Assembly (NCBI RefSeq): GCF_965227365.1
Contig: NZ_OZ245754.1
Span: forward strand, 4,092,001-4,156,000
Source: Hwanghaeella sp965227365
GTDB taxonomy: Bacteria > Pseudomonadota > Alphaproteobacteria > UBA8366 > Aestuariispiraceae
Reading direction: 5' to 3'
DNA: 64,000 bases
The notes under the pieces were generated by a model, which was not told the DNA's origin, ran no database searches, and saw only the letters and a list, made by a program, of their open reading frames with translations. Shown here piece by piece: positions 7,575 to 16,920 of the stretch. Position 1 is the first letter of the stretch, and every line of letters starts with the position of its first letter. Both the position numbers and the translations under genes were made by a program.

Positions 7575-9097
7575 CACGATACCTCCTGCGGCATTTTGAG
7601 CGGCTTCTTTTTGCCGCCGAACAAGGACGTCTGGCTGATGCCGTTGGAACAGCCATTGCCGTCGGTGAAACCGCAGCCGCCGCGCAGGTCGTAGGCTTCC
7701 TCGACCTGTTCGCGATGGGTCGTAGGAATGACGAAGCGGTCTTCGTAATCGGCCAGCGCCATGATTTTGTACATGTCCTCGATCATCGCGCCGGTCAGGC
7801 CGACACGCTCGGCGATGCTGGTATCGATCACGCCTTCGATGCTCTTGGAGCGCATATAGGCGCGCATCGCCAGCATGCGTTCCAACGCCTTGACGACCGG
7901 CTCCTCGTCGCCTGCGGTCAGCAGGTTGGCGAGGTATTTGACCGGGATGCGCAGGCTACGGACGTCGGGCATGCCGCCATCGGTGCCGATCGCACCGGCT
8001 TGCGCCGCATTCTGGATCGGCGATAGCGGCGGGATGTACCAAACCATCGGCAGCGTCCGGTATTCCGGATGCAGCGGGAATGCGACCTTCCAGTCCATCG
8101 CCATCTTCCAGATGGGACTTTCCTGAGCCGCTTTGATCCAATCCTCCGGGATACCGTCGGCACGCGCGGCGGCGATTACTGCTGTGTCCTTCGGGTCGAG
8201 GAACACATCCAACTGCGACCCGTACAGGTCCGTGGTCTGTTCCGCATTGGCGGCTTCCTCGATCTTGTCCGCGTCATACAGGATGACGCCAATATACCGG
8301 ATGCGCCCGACGCAGGTTTCCGAGCAAACGGTCGGATTGCCGGATTCGATCCGCGGATAGCACAGCGTGCATTTCTCGGATTTGCCGGTGGACCAGTTGT
8401 AATAAACCTTCTTGTAGGGGCAGCCGGACACGCACATCCGCCAGCCGCGGCATTTCTCCTGATCGATCAGGACGATACCGTCTTCCTCCCGCTTGTAGAT
8501 CGCGCCCGACGGGCAACTCGCAGCGCAGGCCGGGTTCAGGCAGTGTTCGCAGAGCCGGGGGAGATACATCATGAAGGTATTCTCGTATTCCCCGTAGATC
8601 TCCTTCTGTACGCCCTCGAAATTATAGTCCTTTGAGCGCTTGGCGAATTCCCCACCCAGGATCTCGTCCCAGTTCGGCCCCTTCTCGATCTTTTCCATCC
8701 GCTCGCCGGTGATCTTCGATCGCGGACGCGCCGTCGGGAACGCCTCCATCTCGGGCGCCGACTTCAAGTGGTCGTAGTCGAAATCGAACGGCTCGTAATA
8801 GTCGTCGATTTCCGGCAGGTCCGGATTAGCAAAGATGTTCGCAAGGATACGCCATTTCGCGCCCTGCTTGGGCTGCAGCTTGCCGGACTTCGTCCTGACC
8901 CAGCCGCCGTTCCAGCGGTCCTGGTTTTCCCAATCCGTGGGATAACCTGTACCGGGCTTGGTTTCGACATTGTTGAACCAAGCGTATTCGACACCGTCGC
9001 GGCTGGTCCAGACGTTCTTGCACGTCACCGAGCAGGTATGGCAACCGATGCATTTATCCAAATTGAGGACCATGCCTATTTGCGCGCGTACTCTCAT
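7574..9097 (-). CDS. narH: Respiratory nitrate reductase beta subunit
   Basis: NarH is the 507-residue electron-transfer subunit with three [4Fe-4S] clusters and one [3Fe-4S] cluster. The cysteine blocks are CIGCHTCSVTC (16-26), CEHCLNPACAASC, CRGWRMCVSGC and CTLC with CSETC further on. The Trp inside CRGWRMC is the known replacement that leaves a [3Fe-4S] cluster. The start overlaps the narG stop as ATGA and has GGAGG upstream. The length is typical. It acts on the cytoplasmic side, between NarI haems and NarG. Confidence 0.98.
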   Translation of the reverse strand: MRVRAQIGMVLNLDKCIGCHTCSVTCKNVWTSRDGVEYAWFNNVETKPGTGYPTDWENQDRWNGGWVRTKSGKLQPKQGAKWRILANIFANPDLPEIDDYYEPFDFDYDHLKSAPEMEAFPTARPRSKITGERMEKIEKGPNWDEILGGEFAKRSKDYNFEGVQKEIYGEYENTFMMYLPRLCEHCLNPACAASCPSGAIYKREEDGIVLIDQEKCRGWRMCVSGCPYKKVYYNWSTGKSEKCTLCYPRIESGNPTVCSETCVGRIRYIGVILYDADKIEEAANAEQTTDLYGSQLDVFLDPKDTAVIAAARADGIPEDWIKAAQESPIWKMAMDWKVAFPLHPEYRTLPMVWYIPPLSPIQNAAQAGAIGTDGGMPDVRSLRIPVKYLANLLTAGDEEPVVKALERMLAMRAYMRSKSIEGVIDTSIAERVGLTGAMIEDMYKIMALADYEDRFVIPTTHREQVEEAYDLRGGCGFTDGNGCSNGISQTSLFGGKKKPLKMPQEVS

Positions 9098-12000
9098 TTT
9101 GCGGCCTCCTTCTCGGACGCTTCGCGGTCGAGCCAGTCGACCTTTTGCATTTTCCTGACGATCACGAATTCGTCGCGGTTCGATCCTACGGTTCCGTAGT
9201 AGTTGAAGCCGTAGGATTGCTGCGCGTATCCGCCGATCATGTGCGTCGGCTTCAAAACCGCGCGCGTGACCGAGTTGTGGATACCACCCCGCTTGCCGGT
9301 CCGTTCCGAACCGGGGGTGTTCACGATCTTTTCCTGGGCGTGATACATGAAGGTCGTTCCGTCCTTCATGCGCTGGGACACCACCGCGCGCGCCGTCAGC
9401 GCCCCGTTGGTGTTGTAAAGCTCGACCCAGTCGTTATCGGCAATGCCGGCCTTGCGGGCGTCGTTCTCGCTGATCCAGATTACCGGCCCGCCGCGGTTCA
9501 ACGTCAGCATCAGCAGGTTGTCGGTATAGGTCGAGTGGATGCCCCATTTCTGGTGCGGCGTAATGAAGTTCAGCACAACATGGGGCGACCCTTCCTTGGC
9601 ATCGCGGTTCACCTCTTCGGTGATCGTCTTCAAGTCTACCGGCGGGCGGTAGGACATGAAGCCTTCGCCGAAGGCCCGCATCCACAGGTGATCCTGATAG
9701 AGCTGCTGGCGGCCGGTCAGCGTGCGCCAGGGTATGAGTTCGTGGACGTTCGTATAGCCGGCGTTGTAGCAGACCTTCTCGCTTTCCAAGCCCGACCAGG
9801 TCGGCGAGGAGATGATCTTCCGCGGTTGCGCCGCGATGTCCCGGAACCGGATCTTCTCGTCTTCCTTGGGAACGGCGAGATGGGTGTGATCCCGCCCGGT
9901 CGCCTTGCTGAGCGCATCCCAGGCCTTCACGGCGACCTCGCCGTTGGTTTCCGGGGCGAGCATCAGAATGACCTCGGTCGCATCGATGTCGCTGACGATC
10001 TTCGGGCATCCCTTGGCCGGCCCGCCTTCCCAGGCGCCGTTCAGGTCCCGTAGGGCCTGAACCTCGTGCTCGGTATTCCAGGTTATACCTTTCCCACCGT
10101 TGCCGACCTTGTCCATCAGCGGACCGAGGGCGACGAACCGGTCGTAGATCGCCGTGTAATCGCGTTCCACGGGTATGTAGTTCGGCGCCGTCTTGCCGGG
10201 GATCAGGTTGCATTCGCCCTTCTTCCAGTCCTTCACCTGGTCCTGGGCGATTTCCGCCGGGGTGTCGTGCAGGATCGGCAGCGCGACGATGTCGGTTTCC
10301 TTGCCCAGGATTTCCGGCGCGACTTCCTGGAACTTCTTGGCAATGGCCTTGAAGATTTCCCAGTCCGACTTGCTTTCATAAGCCGGATCCACCGCCGCCT
10401 GCAGCGGGTGGATGAACGGATGCATGTCCGACGTGTTGAGGTCGTTCTTCTCGTACCAGCTGGCCGTAGGCAGGACGATGTCCGAATAGACCGCCGTCGT
10501 GCTCATCCGGAAGTCGATCGTGACCAGTAGGTCGAGCTTTCCGCGCGGCGCGTCCTTGTGCCATTTGGCTTCCTTCGGCAGGCGATGGCCTTCCTCTTCA
10601 AGGTCGCCACCCAGCACGCTGTTGTCGGTGCCGAGCAAGTGACGCAGGAAGTACTCATGCCCCTTGCCGGACGACCCCAGCAGGTTCGACCGCCAGACGA
10701 AGAGATTCCGCGGCCAGTTTTCCGGCGCGTCGGGGTCCTGGCAGGACATTTCCAACTCGCCGGACGTCAACTGTTCCGTGACATAGGCCGGGACTTCCTT
10801 GCCTGCCGCCTTCGCCGCCTTGGCGACCTCCAGCGGGTTCGTCTTCAACTGCGGCGCGGAGGGCAGCCACCCCATCCGCTCGGCGCGGATGTTGTAGTCG
10901 ATCAGGTTGATGTCCCAATCGCCTTCCGGCGCCGTCGGCGACAGGATCTCGCCGGCGGTCAGGGTCTCGTACCGCCATTGATCCGTATGGGCGTACCAGG
11001 CGGAGGTGGAGTTCATGTGCCTCGGCGGCCGGCCCCAGTCCAGCGCGAAGGCGAGCGGTTGCCAGCCGGTCTGCGGGCGCAACTTCTCCTGCCCCACATA
11101 ATGCGCCCAGCCGCCACCGGACTGCCCCACGCAGCCGCACATCACCAGCATGTTGATGACGCCGCGGTAGTTCATGTCCATGTGGTACCAGTGGTTCATC
11201 GCCGCGCCGATGATGACCATCGACTTGCCGTTGGTCTTCTCGGCATTGGAGGCGAATTCCCGCGCGACATGGATGATCTTCTGCGCGTCGACGCCGGTGA
11301 TCTTTTCGGCCCAGGCGGGCGTGCCAGGCATGTCCTGACCGTAGTCTTCAGTCACCCACTCGCCGCCCAACCCACGATCCAAGCCATAGTTGGCGCAGAA
11401 CAGATCAAAGACCGTGGCAACGAGTTCCTCGCCCTCGGCGCTCTTGATCCGCTTCACGGGAACGTTCCGGGTCAGCACGTTGGGGAAGGCGTGATCGGCC
11501 GCGAAAGCCTCGGTCGCCGCGCCACCGAAGTAAGGAAAGTCCACACTGATGACGTCGTCGTGGTCTTCATCCATGATCAGTGACATCTTGAGTTTGGTTT
11601 CCGAGGCCGCCGCGCGTTCCTCCAGATTCCACTCTCCCGCCTCCCCCCAGCGGTATCCAATCGATCCATTGGGCGAGACCAAGCTGCCGCTGTTTTCATC
11701 GTAAGCGACGGTTTTCCAGGCCGGGTTGTTTTCTTCCCCCAGCTTGTCGTCGAGATCATCGGCGCGCAGGAAGCGGCCCGGAACGTATTGACCGTCCTTC
11801 TCCTCCAATCTGACGAGCATCGGGAAGTCCGAGTATTTCCGGCAATATTCCTCGAAATACGGCACTTGGCGATTCAAGTGGAACTCCCGCAGGATGACAT
11901 GGCCAAAGGCCATGGCGAGCGCCGCATCCGTTCCCTGCTTCGCATTCAGCCAAACATCGCCGAATTTGGCGGCCTCCGAATAGTCTGGGCAGATAACGGC

Positions 12001-12834
12001 CGACTTCGTCCCCTTGTAGCGGGCTTCGGTATAGAAATGCGCATCTGGCGTGCGCGTCTGGGGGACGTTGGAACCCCACAGAATCAGATAGCCAGCATTG
12101 TACCAATCTGCGGATTCCGGCACGTCCGTTTGCTCGCCCCAGGTCATGGGCGAGGCCGGCGGCAGGTCACAATACCAGTCGTAGAAGCTCATGCAGACGC
12201 CGCCAAGCAGGCTGAGATAGCGTGATCCCGCGGCGTAACTGACCATCGACATGGCCGGGATCGGGGAAAAGCCGAAGACACGATCCGGACCGTATTTCTT
12301 GACGGTATAGGCGTTGGCGGCGGCAACGATCTCCGTTGCCTCATCCCAACTCGCCCGAACCAAGCCGCCTTTGCCGCGCGTTTCCACATAACTGGCGCGC
12401 AGGATCGGGTCGTTCTGCAGCGTCGTCCAAGCTTCGATCGGGCTCATGGTTTCCCGCAGCCGCCGCCATGCCTTCATCAGGCGCCCGCGCACCAGCGGGT
12501 TCTTCACACGGTTAGCACTGTAGAGATACCAGCTGTAACTGGCGCCTCGGGCGCAGCCGCGCGGTTCATGGTTCGGCAGATCGGGCCGGGTTCGCGGATA
12601 GTCCGTCTGCTGCGTTTCCCAAGTCACGATCCCGGATTTGACGTAGATTTTCCATGAGCATGATCCGGTGCAGTTCACACCGTGGGTCGAGCGAACGATC
12701 TTATCGTGGCGCCAACGGTTCCTATAGGTGTCCTCCCAGTCGCGGTTCTCGCGCGTGACCTGTCCATGTCCGTTCGAGAACTGCTCCAACTCCTTTGACT
12801 GGAGGAAGTTCAATCTATCGAGCAGATGGCTCAT
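9094..12834 (-). CDS. narG: Respiratory nitrate reductase alpha subunit (catalytic)
   Basis: NarG is the 1246-residue molybdenum bis-MGD subunit that reduces nitrate to nitrite in the cytoplasm. The FS0 cluster ligands are His51, Cys55, Cys59 and Cys94, in HGVNCTGSCSW and RGCARGAS. The molybdenum ligand Asp222 sits in YDWYCDLPPAS, at the same number as in E. coli. No twin-arginine signal is present, which agrees with a cytoplasm-facing Nar rather than a periplasmic Nap enzyme. It follows narK after 68 bases and overlaps narH by four. Confidence 0.98.
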   Translation of the reverse strand: MSHLLDRLNFLQSKELEQFSNGHGQVTRENRDWEDTYRNRWRHDKIVRSTHGVNCTGSCSWKIYVKSGIVTWETQQTDYPRTRPDLPNHEPRGCARGASYSWYLYSANRVKNPLVRGRLMKAWRRLRETMSPIEAWTTLQNDPILRASYVETRGKGGLVRASWDEATEIVAAANAYTVKKYGPDRVFGFSPIPAMSMVSYAAGSRYLSLLGGVCMSFYDWYCDLPPASPMTWGEQTDVPESADWYNAGYLILWGSNVPQTRTPDAHFYTEARYKGTKSAVICPDYSEAAKFGDVWLNAKQGTDAALAMAFGHVILREFHLNRQVPYFEEYCRKYSDFPMLVRLEEKDGQYVPGRFLRADDLDDKLGEENNPAWKTVAYDENSGSLVSPNGSIGYRWGEAGEWNLEERAAASETKLKMSLIMDEDHDDVISVDFPYFGGAATEAFAADHAFPNVLTRNVPVKRIKSAEGEELVATVFDLFCANYGLDRGLGGEWVTEDYGQDMPGTPAWAEKITGVDAQKIIHVAREFASNAEKTNGKSMVIIGAAMNHWYHMDMNYRGVINMLVMCGCVGQSGGGWAHYVGQEKLRPQTGWQPLAFALDWGRPPRHMNSTSAWYAHTDQWRYETLTAGEILSPTAPEGDWDINLIDYNIRAERMGWLPSAPQLKTNPLEVAKAAKAAGKEVPAYVTEQLTSGELEMSCQDPDAPENWPRNLFVWRSNLLGSSGKGHEYFLRHLLGTDNSVLGGDLEEEGHRLPKEAKWHKDAPRGKLDLLVTIDFRMSTTAVYSDIVLPTASWYEKNDLNTSDMHPFIHPLQAAVDPAYESKSDWEIFKAIAKKFQEVAPEILGKETDIVALPILHDTPAEIAQDQVKDWKKGECNLIPGKTAPNYIPVERDYTAIYDRFVALGPLMDKVGNGGKGITWNTEHEVQALRDLNGAWEGGPAKGCPKIVSDIDATEVILMLAPETNGEVAVKAWDALSKATGRDHTHLAVPKEDEKIRFRDIAAQPRKIISSPTWSGLESEKVCYNAGYTNVHELIPWRTLTGRQQLYQDHLWMRAFGEGFMSYRPPVDLKTITEEVNRDAKEGSPHVVLNFITPHQKWGIHSTYTDNLLMLTLNRGGPVIWISENDARKAGIADNDWVELYNTNGALTARAVVSQRMKDGTTFMYHAQEKIVNTPGSERTGKRGGIHNSVTRAVLKPTHMIGGYAQQSYGFNYYGTVGSNRDEFVIVRKMQKVDWLDREASEKEAAK

Positions 12835-12902
12835 TGTACTGTCCTTTCCTTAAGTCGGCTTCCGGGCGGCGCCGTCGGCCGCCCGACTTGCTGTTTCAGG
12901 CG

Positions 12903-15623
12903 TCAGACTGGCTGCCGGACGGCCTTGTCGACTGTTTGTCGGTGTTCCAGACCGTGCAGGAGCGCTCCCGGCCGGGTGTAATAGAACCAAGTGATCACCA
13001 GGCAGATCGCGTAGAAGACCAGGAAGCCCCACAGGGCACCGACGGGTGACCCAGTGAGCGCGATCGAGGTGCCGTAGGCCTTCGGAATGAAGAAGGCTCC
13101 ATAGGCGGCGATGGCACTCGTAAAGGCGATGATCGCGGCGCTTTCCCGTTCCGCCTGGCGGCGTTGGGCATTGCCCTCAAGCTCAGGCATCAGGCGCGGC
13201 ACCTCACGGCCCATGATCGCGGGGATCATTTGGAACGTGGAAGCATTACCGATCCCGGTCAGCAGGAAGAGCGTCATGAAAGCGGCAAAGAACCCCATGA
13301 AGCTGCCGGCGCCTAGTGAAGCGATAACCCCGAACACGGCGGCAATCATTCCCGCAAAGGTCCAGAAGGTAACCCGCCCGCCGCCGAAGCGGTCGCTGAT
13401 CCACCCGGTGCCTGCCCGGCTGAGCGCGCCGACCAGCGGCCCCAGGAACACGTATTGCAGCGCATTCACTTCCGGGAAGGCCAGTTTCGTCAGCAGCGGG
13501 AAGCCGGCCGAATAACCGATGAAGCTGCCGAAGGTACCGGTATAGAGGATGCACATCAGCCAGTTGTGCTTACGGCTGAAAATGATCGCCTGTTCGCGGA
13601 AGCTGGCCTTGGCGTCGGCGATATCGTTCATCCCCAACCAAGCCGCCACCGTGGCAATCACAATGAACGGCACCCAGACGAAGCCAGCATTCTGGACCCA
13701 GAGTTCACCGCCATCCGCAAGATTCTGCGACGTTCCGCCCATCGCACCGAAGACGCCGATGGTGATGACGATCGGGACCAGGAATTGCATGACCGACACG
13801 CCCAGATTTCCAAGACCGGCGTTCAACGCGAGCGCGTTGCCCTTTTCCGCCTTCGGGAAGAAGAACGCGATATTGGCCATGGAGGAGGCGAAGTTTCCGC
13901 CGCCGAAGCCGCAAAGCAGAGCCAGGGTCAGAAAGATCAGATACGGCGTTTCCGGATTCTGTACTGCATAGCCGATACCCACTGCCGGTAACAGCAGGCT
14001 TGCCGTCGACAGAGTCGTCCACAACCGGCCGCCGAATATCGGCACCATGAAGCTGTAGAAAATCCGCAAGGTCGCGCCAGACAGCCCAGGCAGGGCCGCC
14101 AGCCAGAAAAGCTGCCCTGTGGAGAAATCGAATCCAATCGCCGGCAGGCGGGCAACCACCATCGACCATACCATCCAGACCGAAAAGGCGAGCAGCAGCG
14201 CGGGTATGGATATCCACAGATTGCGGCGCGCGATCCTGCGTCCCTTCTCCGCCCAGAATGCCTGGTCTTCCGGTCGCCAGTCTTCCAGAACGCGCGGCAT
14301 GTCGGTTCGGCCCGGCACATGGATGTCCTGCAACTCCGGCACGGTCGGCAATTCATCCAACGCCTTCCCATGAACCGCTCGTTCCATGGCGCGGATCGAC
14401 AAATGCATCCAGATCAGCGCGAGAGCGACAAGGCCGAAGAGAATGGCGAAGCATGACGTGTAGATGCCCGTCAGATCGAGGGCCGCACCGAAAATGATCG
14501 GCAGGATGAAACCGCCGAGACCGCCGATCATGCCCACGAGCCCCCCGACGGCCCCCACGTTCTTGGGATAATAAACGGGGATATGTTTGAAGACCGCCGC
14601 CTTGCCCAGGCTCATGAAAAATCCCAGCGCGAACAGGGTGGCGACAAAAGGCCAAAGGCCCATCGAGGTCGAGAAGGCAATCGGCCCGTCTTTCCCGTGA
14701 ATAATGTAGTCCGTCGGCGGATAAGACAGCATGAAGAGGAATATCAGGGCAAAACCGAAGGTCCAGTACATGACAGCGCGCGCACCGAACTTGTCGCTAA
14801 GATGTCCGCCGTAAGCGCGAAACAGGGAAGCGGAGAGACTGAATGAAGCCGCCGCCATACCAGCCGTTTTCACATCGATGCCATAGACTTCAATGAGGTA
14901 ATGCGGCATCCACAAGGCAAGCGCCACGAATGCGCCGAACACAAAGAAATAGTAAAGTGAGAAACGCCAAACCTGGATGTTCTTCAAAGGTGCGAACTGT
15001 TCCGCCAGATTTGGAGCGCGGATGCCTTTGGCGCGGCGCTCCACAAGTTCCGGATCGTCCTTCGCGAAGAGAAAGAAGAGCACTGCGATAACGGCGAGAC
15101 CTGCGGCCCAGACATTGCTGACACCATGCCAACCGAAAGCGACCATCACGAATGGCGCCACGAACTTGGTCACAGCCGCGCCGACATTACCGGCACCAAA
15201 AATCCCTAGGGCCGTGCCCTGATGGTCGGCATCGTACCAACGGCTGACATAAGCCACGCCGATGATGAAAGATCCGCCGGCAAGGCCGATACCGAGCGCG
15301 GCTATCAGGTACATCACGTAGCTGTCCGCAAGCGTAAGCGCCCAGGTCGCCAATGCCGTAAGAAGCATTTGTCCCGTAAAGACCAGACGCCCGCCGTACC
15401 GTTCGGTCCAAACACCGAGGAACAACCGTGTGATCGAACCGGTCAGGATCGGAGTAGCAACGAGCAGGCCGAACTGGGATTCCGTGAGGCCCAGTTCCTC
15501 TTTGATCGCGACACCGATGATTGAGAAAATTGTCCAGACAGCGAAACATGCCGTGAAGGCGATGGTGCTGAGACCCAACGCTTTTCGCTGGTCCGAACGA
15601 GTGACTCCGCCGAGTGTATGCAT
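12903..15623 (-). CDS. narK: Fused nitrate/nitrite transporter NarK1-NarK2
   Basis: This 906-residue protein consists of two complete major-facilitator units in tandem, each with about 12 membrane segments. The first half carries the nitrate signature around GAVGGLVGMIGGLGGFILP; the second carries ALNAGLGNLGVSVMQFLVP. In Paracoccus a similar fusion combines a nitrate/proton symporter and a nitrate/nitrite antiporter; the assignment here is by analogy. ATG 15623 was chosen because GGGG is seven bases upstream and the sequence MHTLGG leads into the first domain; the frame extends 19 codons further without homology. It is first in the nar transcription unit, behind an FNR box. Confidence 0.95.
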   Translation of the reverse strand: MHTLGGVTRSDQRKALGLSTIAFTACFAVWTIFSIIGVAIKEELGLTESQFGLLVATPILTGSITRLFLGVWTERYGGRLVFTGQMLLTALATWALTLADSYVMYLIAALGIGLAGGSFIIGVAYVSRWYDADHQGTALGIFGAGNVGAAVTKFVAPFVMVAFGWHGVSNVWAAGLAVIAVLFFLFAKDDPELVERRAKGIRAPNLAEQFAPLKNIQVWRFSLYYFFVFGAFVALALWMPHYLIEVYGIDVKTAGMAAASFSLSASLFRAYGGHLSDKFGARAVMYWTFGFALIFLFMLSYPPTDYIIHGKDGPIAFSTSMGLWPFVATLFALGFFMSLGKAAVFKHIPVYYPKNVGAVGGLVGMIGGLGGFILPIIFGAALDLTGIYTSCFAILFGLVALALIWMHLSIRAMERAVHGKALDELPTVPELQDIHVPGRTDMPRVLEDWRPEDQAFWAEKGRRIARRNLWISIPALLLAFSVWMVWSMVVARLPAIGFDFSTGQLFWLAALPGLSGATLRIFYSFMVPIFGGRLWTTLSTASLLLPAVGIGYAVQNPETPYLIFLTLALLCGFGGGNFASSMANIAFFFPKAEKGNALALNAGLGNLGVSVMQFLVPIVITIGVFGAMGGTSQNLADGGELWVQNAGFVWVPFIVIATVAAWLGMNDIADAKASFREQAIIFSRKHNWLMCILYTGTFGSFIGYSAGFPLLTKLAFPEVNALQYVFLGPLVGALSRAGTGWISDRFGGGRVTFWTFAGMIAAVFGVIASLGAGSFMGFFAAFMTLFLLTGIGNASTFQMIPAIMGREVPRLMPELEGNAQRRQAERESAAIIAFTSAIAAYGAFFIPKAYGTSIALTGSPVGALWGFLVFYAICLVITWFYYTRPGALLHGLEHRQTVDKAVRQPV

Positions 15624-15703
15624 CTTATCCCCCGTACAATGGTACGTTCTGGAGCATCGACCGCTCCTGGGAATACACACTCGGCGCCTAGCATGAATGC
15701 CGC

Positions 15704-15717
15704 TTGATCCAGATCAA
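15704..15717. promoter_or_regulatory. FNR box upstream of narK
   Basis: TTGATCCAGATCAA matches the FNR consensus TTGAT-N4-ATCAA at every fixed position. Its centre is about 87 bases upstream of the narK ATG. If it works at -41.5 as in class II promoters, transcription would start near 15669. It implies anaerobic activation of narKGHJI and the downstream genes. The FNR protein itself is not in the window. Confidence 0.85.
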
Positions 15718-15818
15718 GAAACCAAAGAAATTCCTGTAAAATAAATCAGTTACGGAAATCTTTCGGCCATTCGATTGAGTAACTTGAATGTGACAAACGA
15801 TGAAGGTCAACCCAAACA

Positions 15819-15832
15819 TTGACATTTATCAA
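15819..15832. promoter_or_regulatory. FNR/NarR-like dyad upstream of the Crp/Fnr regulator
   Basis: TTGACATTTATCAA has the same TTGAN-N4-NTCAA architecture with one half-site changed from TTGAT to TTGAC. It lies about 35 bases before the regulator gene and about 200 before narK. It could be bound by FNR or by the cysteine-free regulator itself. This is inference from the dyad and the E-x-x-S-R recognition helix. Confidence 0.5.
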
Positions 15833-15863
15833 ATCAGTCGATGATATTTTTCAGTGACTGGAA

Positions 15864-16580
15864 ATGAGGCGGCACGCGGCGATGTTGGACAACGGCTTTC
15901 CAGAGATACGGCAACTTGATCTGTTTGCCGCGATGGACGAAGGAAAATTTCAGGCGTTGATGCGTGGCGCATATGTACAGAACTTTCCGCCGCAAATCGA
16001 AATGATCACCGAAGGGGACACCAGCGATTTTCTCCATATCGTCCTGACGGGATCCGTGGAACTCTACGCTACATGGAACGGGCGTGAGACGAGCATGTCT
16101 CTGGTTTATCCCGTGTCGACTTTCATCTTGGCGGCCACGATCAAGGACGCTCCCTACCTGATGTCCGCACGGACATTGGAGAAAAGCCGGATCGTGCTGA
16201 TTCCCAGCCAGGATGTACGCTCGGTCTTTGACACCGACGCGAACTTCGCCCGGGCCATTGTAACCGAACTGGCGAAACGGTACCGGTCCGTCATTAAGTC
16301 GAAGAAGGATCTGAAGCTGAGGACATCCCTCGAACGGCTTGCGAACTATTTGCTGGTACAGCAGCGGGAATCGGATGGCGTTCAGAGCTATGAACTGCCG
16401 ACGGAAAAACGCCGGCTGGCCTCACTCTTGGGCATGACCCCGGAGAATCTCAGCCGTGCTTTCAAGGCGCTGCAACCTTATGGCGTCTCCGTTGACGGTA
16501 ATCTGATCACGATCGGCGACCAGGCCGATCTTGAGAAGTTCGCAAAGCCCAGTTCTTTGATAGACGATCACACAACCTGA
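15864..16580 (+). CDS. Crp/Fnr-family regulator without Fe-S cysteines (NarR-like)
   Basis: This 238-residue protein has an N-terminal cyclic-nucleotide-fold sensor domain (about 20-130), a long dimer helix and a C-terminal winged helix. The recognition helix reads TPENLSRAFKAL, giving the E194-x-x-S197-R198 set that reads TTGA half-sites. It contains no cysteine at all, so it cannot hold the oxygen-sensing [4Fe-4S] cluster of FNR. Paracoccus NarR is a similar cluster-less regulator needed for nitrate/nitrite induction of narKGHJI, and the divergent position supports that role. The start is uncertain: ATG 15882 is an alternative if transcription begins near 15867. Confidence 0.88.
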   Translation: MRRHAAMLDNGFPEIRQLDLFAAMDEGKFQALMRGAYVQNFPPQIEMITEGDTSDFLHIVLTGSVELYATWNGRETSMSLVYPVSTFILAATIKDAPYLMSARTLEKSRIVLIPSQDVRSVFDTDANFARAIVTELAKRYRSVIKSKKDLKLRTSLERLANYLLVQQRESDGVQSYELPTEKRRLASLLGMTPENLSRAFKALQPYGVSVDGNLITIGDQADLEKFAKPSSLIDDHTT

Positions 16581-16602
16581 AGGCAGGGAGGAGGAAGACG
16601 CA

Positions 16603-16914
16603 ATGAATAGAACCATGCCCGGCGCCGCAGGCGATCTAGCCGAGACCTATCCGGATGTCTGGAAAGGTTACTCCGCACTTGGCGAAGCCGTTGCCGGAGC
16701 CGGCCCGTTAACCGAAAGCGAACGTCGTCTGGTAAAACTCGCGCTTTCCATCGGGGCCGGTTCGGAAGGTGCCGTCCATTCCCATACACGGCGGGCCAAA
16801 GCAGAAGGGATAGAGATGGCTGCGCTGATGCAGGTTGCCCTGCTTTCAATCGGCCCTCTCGGTCTGCCGCGTGCAGTCGCCGCAAAGACCTGGATCGAGG
16901 ATATAAAGGATTAG
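16603..16914 (+). CDS. AhpD/carboxymuconolactone decarboxylase-like protein lacking the CxxC
   Basis: This 103-residue helical protein starts at ATG 16603 behind a strong AGGGAGGAGG. It aligns by eye with the CMD/AhpD family: LTESERRLVKLALSIGAG followed by a His-containing helix. Where active AhpD-like proteins have C-x-x-C-x-x-x-H, this one reads SEGAVHSH: both cysteines are gone and the His remains. Disulfide reductase activity is therefore unlikely. It is 22 bases downstream of the NarR-like regulator on the same strand, so the two are probably co-transcribed. Homologues sometimes accompany denitrification regulators; the function is unknown. Confidence 0.75.
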   Translation: MNRTMPGAAGDLAETYPDVWKGYSALGEAVAGAGPLTESERRLVKLALSIGAGSEGAVHSHTRRAKAEGIEMAALMQVALLSIGPLGLPRAVAAKTWIEDIKD

Positions 16915-16920
16915 CGGCGG

